A DNA stretch of 64,000 nucleotides from contig NW_017804065.1 of NCBI RefSeq assembly GCF_001625305.1, positions 1,720,841 through 1,784,840 of the forward strand, read 5' to 3'. This document shows positions 15,301 to 26,900 of this stretch, piece by piece. How positions within the stretch are numbered: position 1 is the first letter of the stretch; every line of letters begins with the position of its first letter. The notes beneath the pieces were generated by a model. It saw only the letters and a list, made by a program, of their open reading frames with translations, was not told where the DNA came from and did no database searches. The DNA comes from Branchiostoma belcheri (taxonomy: Eukaryota > Chordata > Leptocardii > Amphioxiformes > Branchiostomatidae). The position numbers and the translations under genes were made by a program.

Positions 15301-15937
15301 AATAGACTAGCCTGTACTTTATTTCTTAATTTTTAGAAAGATACACTTACTAGAAATTCTTCAAATAAGAAACAGCTTGAACCAATTCTAACCTCGTGTT
15401 TTATCTATTTCAACTTAAAAAAACATATGTGTTTCGTGATCCCGACATGAAAAACAGCAAAAGAAAATTGTTCACAATGCAAAATATCATGAAAGACAAT
15501 TTCCGAGATACTGAATACAGTTGGCTAACAGAATCTGCAACGATCCCCGTTGGGTGCTCCACAAATAAAAACTTGGCATCACCTTTCAATATACAAATCT
15601 AAGATGAACACAAGGCATGATTACTACAGGATTCTTGAATTATTTTAGCAGGTATCGTACAAGGGACTATGCGAGAATATATACGTGAATAAATAGAGTA
15701 AATTTCGGCACAGTAGAAGCAGTGAGAGTGAAGGAATGCGAAACAAAATTTTACACAACAAAGGTCACCGAGCGTTCGATTCGCTACACAAACATCGCAA
15801 TACAAACCGCGCCGAGATCGCTTTACAAAATTTAACGTTACATCCTGTCTACGCGGTTAAAAATTCTGTAACTAATATCAATGGTTTCCTACGTATGTCA
15901 GAAAATATTGGGGCTAGTTTCGTACCTGGAAGTCCAT
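353..15937 (-). CDS. ARID5B: ARID5B/MRF2-like AT-rich interaction domain protein (10 exons, about 1,109 aa)
   Basis: Sequence-specific DNA-binding chromatin regulator; in vertebrates ARID5B works with the demethylase PHF2. Coding exons in transcript order: 15937-15926, 14910-14656, 11682-11466, 11101-10871, 5368-5262, 4242-4080, 3888-3836, 3560-3463, 2950-2809, 2404-353. All phases agree and the frame is open throughout. The first coding exon encodes only MDFQ. Exon 2 has the long-isoform N-terminus (QWVGSSCGQHGPYTFYKAF; YFLPEDTPQGR). Exons 4/5 join as CDELAPNLKGRPRKK, an AT-hook-like basic patch near residue 239. The ARID spans about residues 295-388 (RIPSLGFKQIDLY, QKIGGYEK, WKHIYDKLGGNPGSTSAATC). 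The long last exon keeps two islands known from vertebrate ARID5B: RPSVIQH (about 722) and QPTDLSLPK (about 860), the latter a CtBP-type PxDLS motif. Length is close to human ARID5B (1,188 aa). ARID5A is the alternative, but it lacks this long N-terminus. Confidence 0.93.
5369..10870. other. Large intron 4 of the ARID5B-like gene
   Basis: A 5.5-kb AT-rich intron between exons 4 and 5. The short ORFs in it have no recognisable domain and no consistent splice borders. It holds a MITE-like inverted-repeat element at 5511-5830; I see nothing else I can name. Confidence 0.8.
5511..5830. mobile_element. MITE-like element with about 30-bp imperfect terminal inverted repeats
   Basis: The left end begins AGGCCACACCAAATCAATTT and continues to GGTTCTCA. 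The reverse complement of the right end begins AGGCCACAGCAATTCAACTT and also continues to GGTTCTCA. The arms agree at roughly four of five positions over about 30 bp. The 320-bp interior has no coding potential. I could not fix a target-site duplication; TA is possible. It lies in an intron. Confidence 0.6.
11683..14655. other. Intron 2 of the ARID5B-like gene, with short hairpins
   Basis: A 3-kb intron without recognisable coding sequence. It has two perfect short inverted repeats: CACGAAAT/ATTTCGTG at 12201-12219 (3-nt loop), and AAGGAGCTTCA at 14069-14079 paired with TGAAGCTCCTT at 14098-14108 (18-nt loop). Confidence 0.6.
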
Positions 15938-16034
15938 ATTTTGGGCGATTAGTCGAGGATTTCACATGGACTCAAATTGACACCTTTACTCCCAGATCGT
16001 CTCACCGCCTGTTCTGCGTTTGGAACCGGCCCCG

Positions 16035-16054
16035 TGACGTCAGCTCATTTGCAT
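16035..16054 (-). promoter_or_regulatory. Palindromic CRE next to an octamer motif, upstream of the ARID5B-like start
   Basis: TGACGTCA (16035-16042) is a perfect cAMP-response element. ATTTGCAT (16047-16054), which reads ATGCAAAT on the gene's strand, is a perfect octamer (POU) site. They sit about 100-120 bases upstream of the minus-strand ATG. Use as a promoter element is inferred from motif and position only. Confidence 0.5.
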
Positions 16055-18156
16055 AATCACATTTCCCCTCTGGAATGAATCACAATCCATCACATTCAGA
16101 CAATCAACAAGTTCCCAACAGGAAGTCGGCTGGTTGGATAGGGTTTTACCTGCCCCGTAGCACAATTTTCCATTGAGAGGAAGAATTCTGTTCCATTTTT
16201 AGACAAATCGTAGCACGTTTCGATGTTTTTTCTTCTAATACAATTTCTGTTATTGCAAGGGATAAATCAATATCCAGACCATCCATTATGCCTGCTTAAA
16301 AATCACTGAATTTTAATTATTGAAAATCAACAGACTCAAAATGCTGTTTGTCACAATTACAGACGAATCGATGACACGGTTCTACAAGCCAAATCTTTTA
16401 TGTAAATTTTGCTGGAGAAGTGGGGAGAACAGAAAAACATGGACACTTGCAAAATATCTTGTTGGGAAAATAATGCTGTGTAGGACAATGTGACCAACAA
16501 CAATATAATTCGATTAAGATAATGGACTTTGGGTTATTAATGTTATTAGGTAAATAACACCATGCCTTGAATTTTGCTGGGAAAATTGGGAATCGATATT
16601 ACATCACACATGATGTATCATGTTTCGGGATTCTCATTCAGTTGGATTATGGTGTGTAACGTTAAGTATAAAAGGAAGTCTGACTACATCAAGATTTAGT
16701 GAGAATTAATGAGAGGGTATGCGACACACAAAAATTGTTTGCTCCAAATATTTGTCACTTCCGTCCGGCGTCCTGGACGCCACTTAAAAATATCAACTTT
16801 ACAGGTAAAGGAAGTCATTTGCATATATGGCGGGTGTTCTTGCCGAACAAAGTCCGAACCCAATGGAGGGTGAACCCTTCTAGTGTTACATTGTCAACAA
16901 ACATGCAGTCTTGCCCTGCTCGGTGTCTAACAGGCATGCTCTTTGTATTTGTCAAATGGCTAACGTTACCCGATGAATGAAGAAAAAAAATATTTTGTTT
17001 ATTCCTCTATTTTTCTTTTTCTTCACCAGGCAATCGTGGTGTACTCCAGAAATTGTGTGATCATTCAAGCCGGGCTTTTCAAGTGCCACCAACGACGAGT
17101 GTCCACATTAAAATTCAAGACAGATTGTCGTAGCCTTGTATTGTGTTGGTCACACAAAGAGGTGCTTTATTCATTGGGGTTACGATATTCGGTAACCGTC
17201 TGTTTACATGCGCGGAAACGTCTCTTAAATGTCGACACATTATGCTTCCGAAGTTCACCGTTCCAATGGACAGATACCAATGCAGACAGAGAATTTTCCA
17301 ATGGCAAATAAATCCCTGAGTTTGCACAATTTTGGGGATGGATCACATGATATCCCGGGGATGGATGCACATCCATCCCATTATGAAGATTGGGAAACGT
17401 TCCCCATGGTTGTCTTCTGTTTTATTGTCTGATATCTTGTCCTATTTGATACTGTTGGGGCGTGTGACAAAACAATTAAATGCAAATTTTGTAAAGATCT
17501 CAGCCATGTGTCAAACAAATATCACCCAAGCAGCATTTGGAGTACAGGCTTCTGCGCGGTGACCCGTGAATGGTAGTGATATCTTTATCCAATCGCGCAG
17601 CAAATAAAAACGCCCAAAATCTGTCACTGATTGACAGTTGCTCCGGGCTAGAGGCCCTGTTGTTCATCTGTCACTCTTTGTTGTTTCACGTTTATAGCAT
17701 AGGATAATGGCATGCGGGGCCTTTCCGGTACAAGCTATTTCATTATTTTTCGAAGAGTCGGCAGAAATTTAATTTATTACGAATATGTATGAATAGAATG
17801 AATGGATGTTGATCTTTCCAATTGAATTATATTACATTAAAAAAAGTTTTGTCTTTTTGTTTTCTATCAAATAGAACCTCTTTGGTAAACTTGATGTCTC
17901 ATTGTGAATCAATAGTTCTGTAAAAAAATATATTTCGTTATTACCAACGCTAGAATCCATATAACGTATTTTCCAAGGTTACAGTGTAATATAAAATCCA
18001 TGACATCTTACTTGAATTACTTATCCACAGAAATTTCTATGTCCTTGCAAGGAGGTTCTTGCTTATCCTCCTCGTCCAGTGGCATATGGTTGTGATAAAC
18101 ATAATGGAGTGGCGCATGCTAATGCGTGCAGCGACATCTGGCGGAGAGAAGGAAAC

Positions 18157-18491
18157 CCGGAAGTGTAGAGGGGAACAGAAAGGTGCGGATCTGTGTGGAC
18201 GTGGACTTTGGATGCTTCCACTCCTTTGGCCTCCGCTCCACCAATATGTTGTAATTTGTCAGTACACTGAAATTATGGATAGCAAAGGACAAGCACAACA
18301 AGGCTGATGATGCAAGACATTTATATCTTCATTTCCGAGACCGCAATGACCCGATTTTAATAGCTTAATGTTTCCCGTGGAATAGACAGACTTTCGGTCA
18401 CAAAGTTCCCCAGTGCCCCATTTCCCAATATTTTTTTCGATAGTTGCAGGTTCCAAGTCGGTAACTGCGCCGTTTGCAGTCCAGTTGACAG
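18157..18491 (+). promoter_or_regulatory. Candidate promoter (ETS site) and untranslated first exon
   Basis: CCGGAAGTG at 18157-18165 is a strong ETS/GABP-type site, common in TATA-less animal promoters. A consensus splice donor, GACAG followed by GTAAGT, falls after 18491. This would make a noncoding first exon joining either the ubiquitin-like ORF (18876) or the acceptor just before the ENTPD start (19625). Which one is used cannot be told from sequence. Confidence 0.35.
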
Positions 18492-18875
18492 GTAAGTACG
18501 TCTATAATGTCAGGAGAACCGGAATAAGTAGGAGTTGTGATACGGATTAATCGTCAAAATGATGAGATTACTAGAATCAGGATAACGGTACGGTTTGTGT
18601 CACATGTACCAAGGAGGTTATAGGGGGACCTCCTATAACCCTCTAGTCATTGCATATACCTGACAATTGTGTGGTGGACATACTAGTACTGTATATTATT
18701 CATCTGATATTTGCATCGTTTTAGAATTCTACTTGTGCCATTCTTGCATTTGAACTTCATCATCACCATTTGAGATGCATAACATGAAATATCAGAGGTG
18801 AAGTTGTCAACATCTTAGTAAATCAGATTGACAAACAATACATGTAACAAAGTGGGTTGTCCATGGCATGCAGAA

Positions 18876-19118
18876 ATGCACCTGATCATAGAAAGTACCC
18901 TGAACACCTGTGATGACAAGGTGACCCTAGATGTCCAGGAGCAGGACTCTGTGATTGACACCATCTACAGGTTCTGTAGACACAGGAACGTGGACCCCAG
19001 GATTGGTGTGTTGAGGAATGAGAAAGGACAAGTTCTGAACCCAACATATAGTCTGTCACTGTGTGGGATCAAGGATGGGGATACTGTTTACCTCGGGGAG
19101 CCAGGTCAGAGTCCTTAA
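18876..19118 (+). CDS. Small ubiquitin-like (beta-grasp) protein, 80 aa
   Basis: The ORF from the first ATG (18876) gives 80 residues with the ubiquitin-superfamily pattern: a beta hairpin start (MHLIIEST), DSVIDTIYRF where helix 1 should be, a central short strand (IGVLRNEKGQVLNP), and the closing LCGIKDGDTVYLGEPGQSP, the typical L..xGIxDGDTVxL signature. There is no C-terminal GlyGly, so it should not act as a conjugated modifier. The frame is open 16 codons further upstream without an ATG. A weak acceptor (GGCATGCAG) ends three bases before the ATG. It may be its own small gene or an alternative first exon of the ENTPD locus, whose ATG is 507 bases downstream. I do not recognise a specific orthologue. 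Confidence 0.5.
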   Translation: MHLIIESTLNTCDDKVTLDVQEQDSVIDTIYRFCRHRNVDPRIGVLRNEKGQVLNPTYSLSLCGIKDGDTVYLGEPGQSP

Positions 19119-19624
19119 ACATGGAGATACTGCAAAAACTTCTTCAATCAAATACACAATCACAAGATTGAGTAATTCTCAAACCATCTGTTATGATGTA
19201 TAATCATTTATTTCTTCATGTTGCTGTCATGAACAATACATTTCATACAATTCAAATTGTTTCAAACAACATGTATTTGTAGGACAATGTTATTCAATTC
19301 AATATGATATGAGCTCAAAACACACAGGCGGGAATCAGCCATTAAAACAAATAAAACTGCCCTAGTCAATTGTCCCTTTGCTCATGGCAAATTCACAAAT
19401 CAAATCCATCAAGGCTCCAGTTAAGTACTAGTAATATTTAGTGAGTATTTGTGGAGAGATTAATTCATTTAATTAGACAAAGCAATAACCTCTGACCTCA
19501 CGTGACTCATAGGCCGGCTTCTAGACTCAACAATTACATATATTGATTTTGGTCGGTCTAAATTCTCTTCGCAAAAATATGAGGTCACCTAGTTAACTTT
19601 GTCCCCTGACTGTCGTTCACAGAC
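19119..19624. other. Spacer between the ubiquitin-like ORF and ENTPD
   Basis: AT-rich, with no gene seen. It ends in a good acceptor (GTCGTTCACAG) two bases before the ENTPD ATG, so this stretch is probably an intron in the ENTPD 5' leader, with the ubiquitin-like ORF either inside that intron or as a separate exon. Confidence 0.45.
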
Positions 19625-22600
19625 ATGGATGAGGTTCCAGCGTCCAGGTCATGTGACATCAGGTGCACGGTCATCGCTGCTGCAGCTGTGCTGATAGGAA
19701 CTATCGGACTGATTGCTGTGTGTGTGTCTCAAGGCTGGACCTCTAGTCTCAGTGATCAGGTAAACTGGACAGGGCTTTTTCACCTTTTATACTACTGGTA
19801 TGTGTTATATTATATCATGCATATCTCTCACTACCACTAAATTAAATTTGCTAATCAAGTTTGCTCTAGGTGCTTTAGAAGAAGTTTTCCATATATCTCA
19901 GTAAAGCATTAAAAGAAACAACTTTGCTTTCCAGTATGGAATAGTGCTGGATGCAGGCTCCACACACACACAGCTGTTTGTGTACCGCTGGCCAGGCCTC
20001 CGACGTAATGACACGGCAGCTACTGTGACACAGGTAGCATCATGTAGGGCAGAAGGTAAATCTTCAGCAGATTCTGCAGCTTTGCTCGAAATCTTCACAA
20101 ACTCAGGAAATAAAGTTACAGATGATGTGTGAATTATTAGTTCCTGATACCATATATCTTATATATATATATATCTGTATTTCAAAAGCACTATAACGAG
20201 AACTGTTTTGTTTGTTTTACCCATTTTTATAGTCAAACAGTATAAAGGATATGCCTATAGCAATCTTTTTTTCAGTTCTGTGCACTTTTGACATTGTATC
20301 ACCAGTAATGCAGTAACAAGCTAGCCCCAAACCTCCCTGCATCCTTGTGTTTTCATCAGGTCCTGGAATTTCGGGCTATTCTGATGACCCTACAAAAGCA
20401 GGCCCCTCATTGGACAAGTGTCTCAGTACTGTTGCCATGACAACAGTACCCAGCCATGCCCGGGCAGACACGCCCATCTACTTAGGGGCTACAGCAGGGA
20501 TGAGGCTTTTGAGGTAGGCAAGAATTGGAAAATTTCATTGTATGGTCTTTTCATGTAGTATGAAAATGTCAAGTTGAAGTCCTTTATNNNNNNNNNNNNN
20601 NNNNNNNTGGACTACCACGTGTATGCCCATAGTTTCCTGTGCTATGGAAGAGTGGAGGCTGAACGGAGGTTTTTTGCAAACCTTGTTGTGGTAAGACATG
20701 TTCAACAAGTATTCCCTCTAAAACTCCTAGAGAGTGTTGTTGAGTTTATTTGCAGTTTGTTACTGCTTTCCAATTCAGTCATTCATAACTTAAGCATGGA
20801 TGATCTCACATGTCATCTTCAAAAATAATGTAACCTTTGATGAGTAACTAATTCATGGTGATGAAGAAGACATGGAAATAGAAATATAATAGGAATTGGC
20901 TGTGGCTTGCATTTGTTGCAACAAAACTTTTGCAACAAAATTTTTATTTTTTTTTACTTTACAGAGTTCTAATAGCACACACACATTTACCGAATTTAAC
21001 GTTATGTTCCTTCTCTAGGCAGGCAATTACACCAGTGAAGTGGAAAACCCTTGTGCACCCTCAGGATACAACCACACCTTCCCTGCCTCATACCTGTTTG
21101 AGGCACCCTGTAGTCAGGGCAAACAGGCTCTTCTCACCTGGGGGTCAGAGGTCACCTTTCCAGACCACCTGGATGTAGCGGAAACAAACTTTACAATGGT
21201 TGGAAGCAGTAGCTATGCAGGCTGTGTGGCACATGTGGACAAGCTATTCAACTTTTCTGAGCCGTGTGATTATGCATCATGCTCATTCAATGGTGTATAC
21301 CAGCCAAGCCTGCATGGAAACTTTCAGGTTACTCATTTGTTATATCAAGGAGCTTCTATCACCTTGGTTATATCATACTAGTTGCAAAATGTTGCAATCC
21401 AGCCCCACCAATTGTTAGGTCCTCCTAGCCCTTGGCTGCAAGGAAAAAGTAGCTGATCCACCTAATAACAACAGTAACAATACACCTAATGATATAGTAG
21501 GTTTGCACACTATCTGCAAATGTTCCCATTTTTTCTCCTCAGGCTTTCAGCTTCTTTTACTATGTTGTGGATTTCCTGAACCTAACAAGACCTGGCAACT
21601 TTTCCATCTCAGAGTTCAACACAAATGTTAACACCTACTGTAGTAAGACATGGAAGGAGGTAGGAAAGCCCAATGTTGAATGTTGACATTTTAGTATGTT
21701 GCAGTCACAATGTAGTGTAATTGATAAGGAGTGGAGAGAGGAAGCCTGCATGCCATTTCCTATATGCATAATCAGCTGTTATTTTTTAATTGAACTGGAA
21801 TACTGTATTTCGTAGTGAAATGTCTGGTTGAATTTACTGTAAGCATAATTGCCACAAAGAATTTTGTGTCATTTGTGATGAAATCTATCAATTTACCTGT
21901 CTACTGTTCAATGTGTTTTTCCCATTCTTGCAGGTGCAAAGCATCCCAGGTCCATTGTTAGATCAGCTGGCCCTCTACTGCCTGGATGCCCAGTACATCT
22001 ACACCCTGTTAGTAAAGGGCTATGGCTTTGAAAAGGACACCTGGAACGTTACCTTTATAAATCAGGTGAAACATTTGTGTAGGTTGGAAATGTAAAGTTG
22101 TGCTGTAATATAGCTGTGAGTAGTAGTGATGTTTTAGATTTGATATCTATGTTATACATAAATTTAAGTAAATGGCTGTGATACTGGTCAAAAAATCTCC
22201 AAGCAGATGTAGGGTCCAGTTTCTTATACATGTACCTTCTAGTGTTCTGCTTGTAAGGGAAGGCAATGAGAGAGAGAAAAAAATACTGATCACTGGAAAT
22301 ACTAATACTTGGACTACATCTGCTTGGACTAGGAGAACACATCCCTTCAGTAACTCAAACTTGGACACTCAAGCTTTGAATTTCCTCATTGAACATGCAA
22401 ACTGTATGACCATCTATTTGTAGTACATTTGTAGGCTTTCTATCAATTCACTTCTGTATTTACCCATTTACCCAGGTGAAAGAGACCAACCTTGGCTGGG
22501 CCCTGGGATTCATGCTCAACACAACCAACCTCATCCCATCAGAGGCACCGATTATCCAGTCCAAATTATCCCTGACAGCATATGCTCTGTTGATTGTGCT

Positions 22601-22709
22601 GTTTGTAGTGTTCCTCCTGTTGGGAGTTGGGTTCAGTTACTCGGCCTACAAGGGCACCAAGAGTTCCAAAGACAGATACAGACAGTTGTCAAATTATGGC
22701 AGTGTATAA
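19625..22709 (+). CDS. ENTPD: Ecto-nucleoside triphosphate diphosphohydrolase, CD39 (ENTPD1/2/3/8) type; middle lost at a gap
   Basis: Hydrolyses extracellular ATP/ADP at the cell surface. Exons seen: 19625-19759, 19935-20055, 20360-20513, a partial exon after the gap to 20690, 21019-21327, 21543-21659, 21934-22065, 22476-22709. The first exon holds the N-terminal membrane anchor (TVIAAAAVLIGTIGLIAVCV). ACR1 is YGIVLDAGSTHTQLFVYRW and ACR2 YLGATAGMRLLR. After the gap, YAHSFLCYGR, then AFSFFYYVVDFLNLT and LGWALGFMLNTTNLIP (ACR5 region), then a second C-terminal membrane helix and a short tail ending NYGSV. Two membrane anchors place it in the cell-surface group rather than ENTPD5/6. ACR3 and ACR4 (roughly 130 residues) are missing: exon 20360-20513 ends in phase 2 and its partner is not present. 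This looks like an assembly loss, not gene decay, since all other phases agree. Confidence 0.9.
20588..20607. other. Assembly gap (20 N)
   Basis: A run of 20 N inside the ENTPD gene. The true missing sequence must be much longer, because at least the ACR3 and ACR4 coding exons belong here. Confidence 0.95.
22195..22328. repeat. Short inverted-repeat element in the ENTPD intron
   Basis: TCCAAGCAGATGTAG at 22198-22212 is exactly the reverse complement of CTACATCTGCTTGGA at 22314-22328. The 131-bp unit has no coding content. The 14-mer ATCTCCAAGCAGAT that starts it recurs elsewhere in the window (58312-58325 minus, 60062-60075 plus), so it probably belongs to a repeat family. Confidence 0.6.
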
Positions 22710-23942
22710 TAGGCTATATGAGGATGTATCTCATGCATCTCAGAAATGTTTAAACAGTTTCAGACAGCCTTATCAAAGTTTCAAATGTATCATCATCTCT
22801 TAAGAGCAACACTAACCAAACTGAGATACAATGTATGTTGAATAGAAATATCTCTGGATCAGATACTTAAGGTTAAAGGACTGATATTTTCAATGACTAG
22901 CTGTTGTGCCAAACTATATTAAAGATGGAAAATATAGAACTCATTTTGACAAGTTCAGAAATTATTAATGTCCATCAATAACAGCAGGGCTGTTAATGAC
23001 AGTGTACTTTGTACGTTAAGTTTTAGCTTAGTATTTTAAATGTATTCTTCCTTCTATGGTTTTCTTGGTAGAAATTTATTTCTCAGGCTAGATAACAGCT
23101 AGCCTGTGTTACATATTACACAATCTCTTGTTGCCATGGGCTAACTGACTCGCTCCCGAGATTGGTCCTGGTAGTTGGGTGGGGACTAGAAGCACAATTT
23201 AGTCAGTTAGTCAACAATTTGTGGTGATGTTTTTTTACTTGTGTTTCTACACAAAGATGCTGGTACATGTAATAATTTTGTTATCACTCTGCCATTGCAT
23301 TACATAATCCATGCTACTGGAACAGTTGGCTTTTGTGTATTGCTGTGTACATGTATAGCTGTGAACATTATTCGTACATCGTACGTTTTAAGTCAATTTT
23401 TTATTTTTACTACGATTTGCATGAATTTTGTAAGAATTCTATGCAGTTGCAGTTTTCTCAGCGAATAATCAATTAAGCTGTGGCTAATCCAAACAACTAT
23501 GAGGTGACAAAAGGAATCAACTGTCTGTTCTTTGCTGATTCTGTCAGAAACACGTTAATAGAAATTGGCATCGTATCACGTATGTCGTAGATTCGGATTG
23601 TATTGAATATTTTAGCAGATTCTATGTGGTGCGTTTCCCTTTTGATATGAAAGAGAAGTATCACTTCTGTCATACAAAAGGTGCGCTGATTGCATTTCTG
23701 CCATAGTCTGCGCCAGGCTCTCATCGCTTCCCAGGCTGGAAGAAAAGCCTATTGTTGGCGCATGACGTCCATCCGTCATTTTTAGAGTTCCAGGCAGCCT
23801 TTTGAGTATCCATGTTACAAACAACAGCATCAATATAGCGTGCAGGTGAGAGCCAGTCATCTTTCGTCGACTTAATATTGGTTGTAGTGATCCTTACTAT
23901 TGCCTTCTTGGCAGGAGGTTCAATTGATAGTACGTGACGACG
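22710..23942. other. ENTPD 3' UTR and T-box upstream region
   Basis: No gene is seen. Two perfect hairpins lie in the presumed 3' UTR: CAGGCTA...TAGCCTG near 23085-23107, and CTAACTGACT (23141-23150) paired with AGTCAGTTAG (23201-23210). The short minus-strand ORFs at 23.5-23.9 kb carry no domain. Confidence 0.5.
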
Positions 23943-26900
23943 ATGTCTCTATCAGAGAGGGCAAAAGCATTTTCCATGGAAGCTCTCCTTGCGGCTGATC
24001 CAGATAAAACGAGTGAAAACGATAATGAAGAACTTTCTCCGGTGTTTGATGCTGCTGCCTCCCGTGGAGTGAGTTCGTCAGGGCCCCACAGCGTTAACTT
24101 GGCTGTCCCGGCCGGTCACCGACCACTGGGCCCACCGTGCGGTCACCCTGCGCCACCAACACTGCTGAGGACTGGTGAAGAGGCGGCAGAAAGAGACGAG
24201 TTTCAAGGCAACATTTTTCCGTACCCTGGAGAGGCAGACAGGTCTTCGCCACATGAGTCAACTGAAACGGACGGCTGCCAGGACGACGACTTGCCCATCG
24301 CCAAGACTACCGACGGCGTGACGGTGTCGCTGGAAAAGGCCGGTTTGTGGCGGAAGTTCCAGGAATGTGGCACGGAGATGATTCTCAACAGGGCTGGCAG
24401 GTGGGAGATTTTAACAACTATATAGTGTTACTTTTCTGTATCAACGTATTTCTTGCACAGTTTCGAAGGCGATATGACTAATACGTACACAAACATACGA
24501 ATTAGCAACTTCCAATAACAATTTATTGAGAATAGAAAGCTTTAACAGTAAGGCACGCTGCTTCTTGAAAAACGTATAGCCTATGAAAATTGCAAAAAAG
24601 TATAAGGGCCAAGTAAAACCTAATCAGGTATCGGCGGTTCAGCACCAAGGACAGGTATGCGTAGTTACTGTAATTGCTCACCCAATTACAGATGCCCTAA
24701 GCTAAGGAAAGAAAGTTCAAGTGTTGGGAAAACGCTTTATATAACCTCTAGGTCTATGGAATGTAGATTTTCTAAGTTGTTGCATTTGTTCTTCAGTTTT
24801 TATTTGCCACACGGTGAAGTCTTAGCTAGAGGCTTGTGAATAATAACTTTCTCGATACGGCGATTTGCCAATTGCTCATTCCATAGATGACGCAGGCTCC
24901 AGATGTTTTGAATGTTGAATATAAGTTCCACTCAATACCGTGCAAATTGCGGTGATTTTTTCATTAACATGAAGTGATGTTTGTCAGCGGCCACCATTGT
25001 ACAGTATGTGCAGTATGGGTGAGAACCTCTTCGGTATTCTCGCAATTATGACTCTATTTAAAGCTTTAATGACTGTCTATTGACTGTGGTCGGCTCATTT
25101 ATGGCGCGTTTCAACGTACAGCAAGAAAAACGTCATTCCTGTCACCTAACTGGCCTGTGGATGATGTTTGTGTGGAAAGTATTGTATGGATGAATGCACT
25201 AGATTCAAGACGTATTCTTTCGTTTGAAGCGATGATTACAAGTGTCTGTAGACTAACGAGCACTTATGGCGTCGTTAAAAAACAAGGCGAGAAGACTAAA
25301 TAAAAAAAGCGATGTTAACGTTAGGAAAAGACTGACCACAGTGTAGATATACTCACCTTCTAAAAACACGGAAAGAGAGAAGATGATGACCACTAAATAG
25401 AGAGCTGGATAGCCAATTTCATACATACGCACACACACGCATACGCATACACACCATCCCAGTGATACAGGCTGGTGCTTTGTAACTTCAACATATCTTG
25501 GTACTTTGCCTTGTTTCGTTGCGCATGCATAAAGAATCTGTTCCCAGCCGTATTATGAGGAAACATTGCTTGCTTGTTATCTTTCAATTAACCGCTACTT
25601 AAAACGTTTCTAATTGTGTACTTTCTGTATGTGTCAGACGGATGTTCCCACCCGTGATGGTGACTATCGGCGGTCTGGATCCCACCGCCACATACAGGGT
25701 GTACCTGGATGTAGTTCCAGCTGACAGACACCGTCACAAATTCACTAAGACCGCCTGGGTCACAACGGGACCAGCAGAATTCAGCGTATGTATCAGCCTT
25801 TCAAAAAGTGCGTCCTTTATATAGCTGAGCTGCAGGTGTGCAATGCATTAATCAGTGAAATATCTTTACCGATTATTTTGTCTGCAGTTCTCCAATCCTC
25901 CGTACGAACACCCCAACTCCCCGGCCATAGGGTCAGCCTGGATGGGAACTGTCGTCCTTCGCCAAGGCCAAGATCACCAACAGTAAAGACAGTGTTGATG
26001 GCAACGTGGGTGCTTTTCTTGGTCTTCATGCACTTGATAGGCAAAAGTTATAGATATAGCCACCTGGACGTGACAAATCAACGGTTTCTCATATGAACTT
26101 ATAATTAGGATTATTGTCGACTACAATGTGTCAAGTACATGTGTTGTGATTTTTACATATTTTACCTTCTTCATGCATAGCTCCAAGAATGATAGCCTGT
26201 TTAGACGGGGAAGAAACAACTGATGTCGATATCCAGCCTTTTATCCATCCTTTCTTTAATTCTGAATCTTTGCTCCGCATTGTAAGATTTTACGTTCAGG
26301 AAAGAAGAAAAGTCAGAAATATTTTAAACAACGCTTCTTTTTCACCAGTTCCTTCTCCACTCGATGCACAAGTACCAGACAAACATTATCATCGTGCGCC
26401 AAGAAACAAAAAAGAAGGCCCAGGGTCATCACGGTGACCACAGGCATACCTTCCAGTTCGACGAAACAGCCTTCGTGGCGGTGACGGCGTATCAGAACCA
26501 CAAGGTCACACGTCTGAAGATCAAGAACAACCCGTTCGCCAAGGCATTTCGAGATCTGGATGTCACGGCGTAAGTACCATCACATATATTCATTCTCTAT
26601 CAATCCACTTGTCGAGGATCGACGGATGGAAGTAAGTACGTATTACATACTACTTAGGCGAACGGTTACTTGTATCCATGCCCACAATTCGATTCGCAAA
26701 GTTCGTTCGCATCTAGTGTATAAAGGCCTTTGTGCTCTAAACATGTAACGTTAACGTTACAGTTGTATTATTCACATTGAATGGTTTTCCTCGTAATATG
26801 TTTGTTGCCCTTCTTTCTCATGAAGTCGGTACATTACTGTACTGTCAACTTGCTGTGGATATGTCCAAAAGAACATACTGTGATGATCTGAAATGATGAA

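Larger units (their letters stand above)
15938..18875. other. Intergenic region between the ARID5B-like gene and the ubiquitin-like ORF
   Basis: Holds the minus-strand promoter of the ARID5B-like gene close to 16 kb and, further right, the presumed plus-strand promoter and untranslated first exon of the next gene. In between the DNA is AT-rich. The ORF shadows around 16.7-17.6 kb have no family signature. A hairpin GGTTATAGG...CCTATAACC lies at 18617-18641 (AAGGAGGTTATAGG on its left side). Confidence 0.6.

Noticed and set aside
18828-18875. Upstream extension of the ubiquitin-like ORF
   Set aside because: It has no ATG (starts at TTG) and lies before a possible acceptor; the beta-grasp pattern begins at the ATG.
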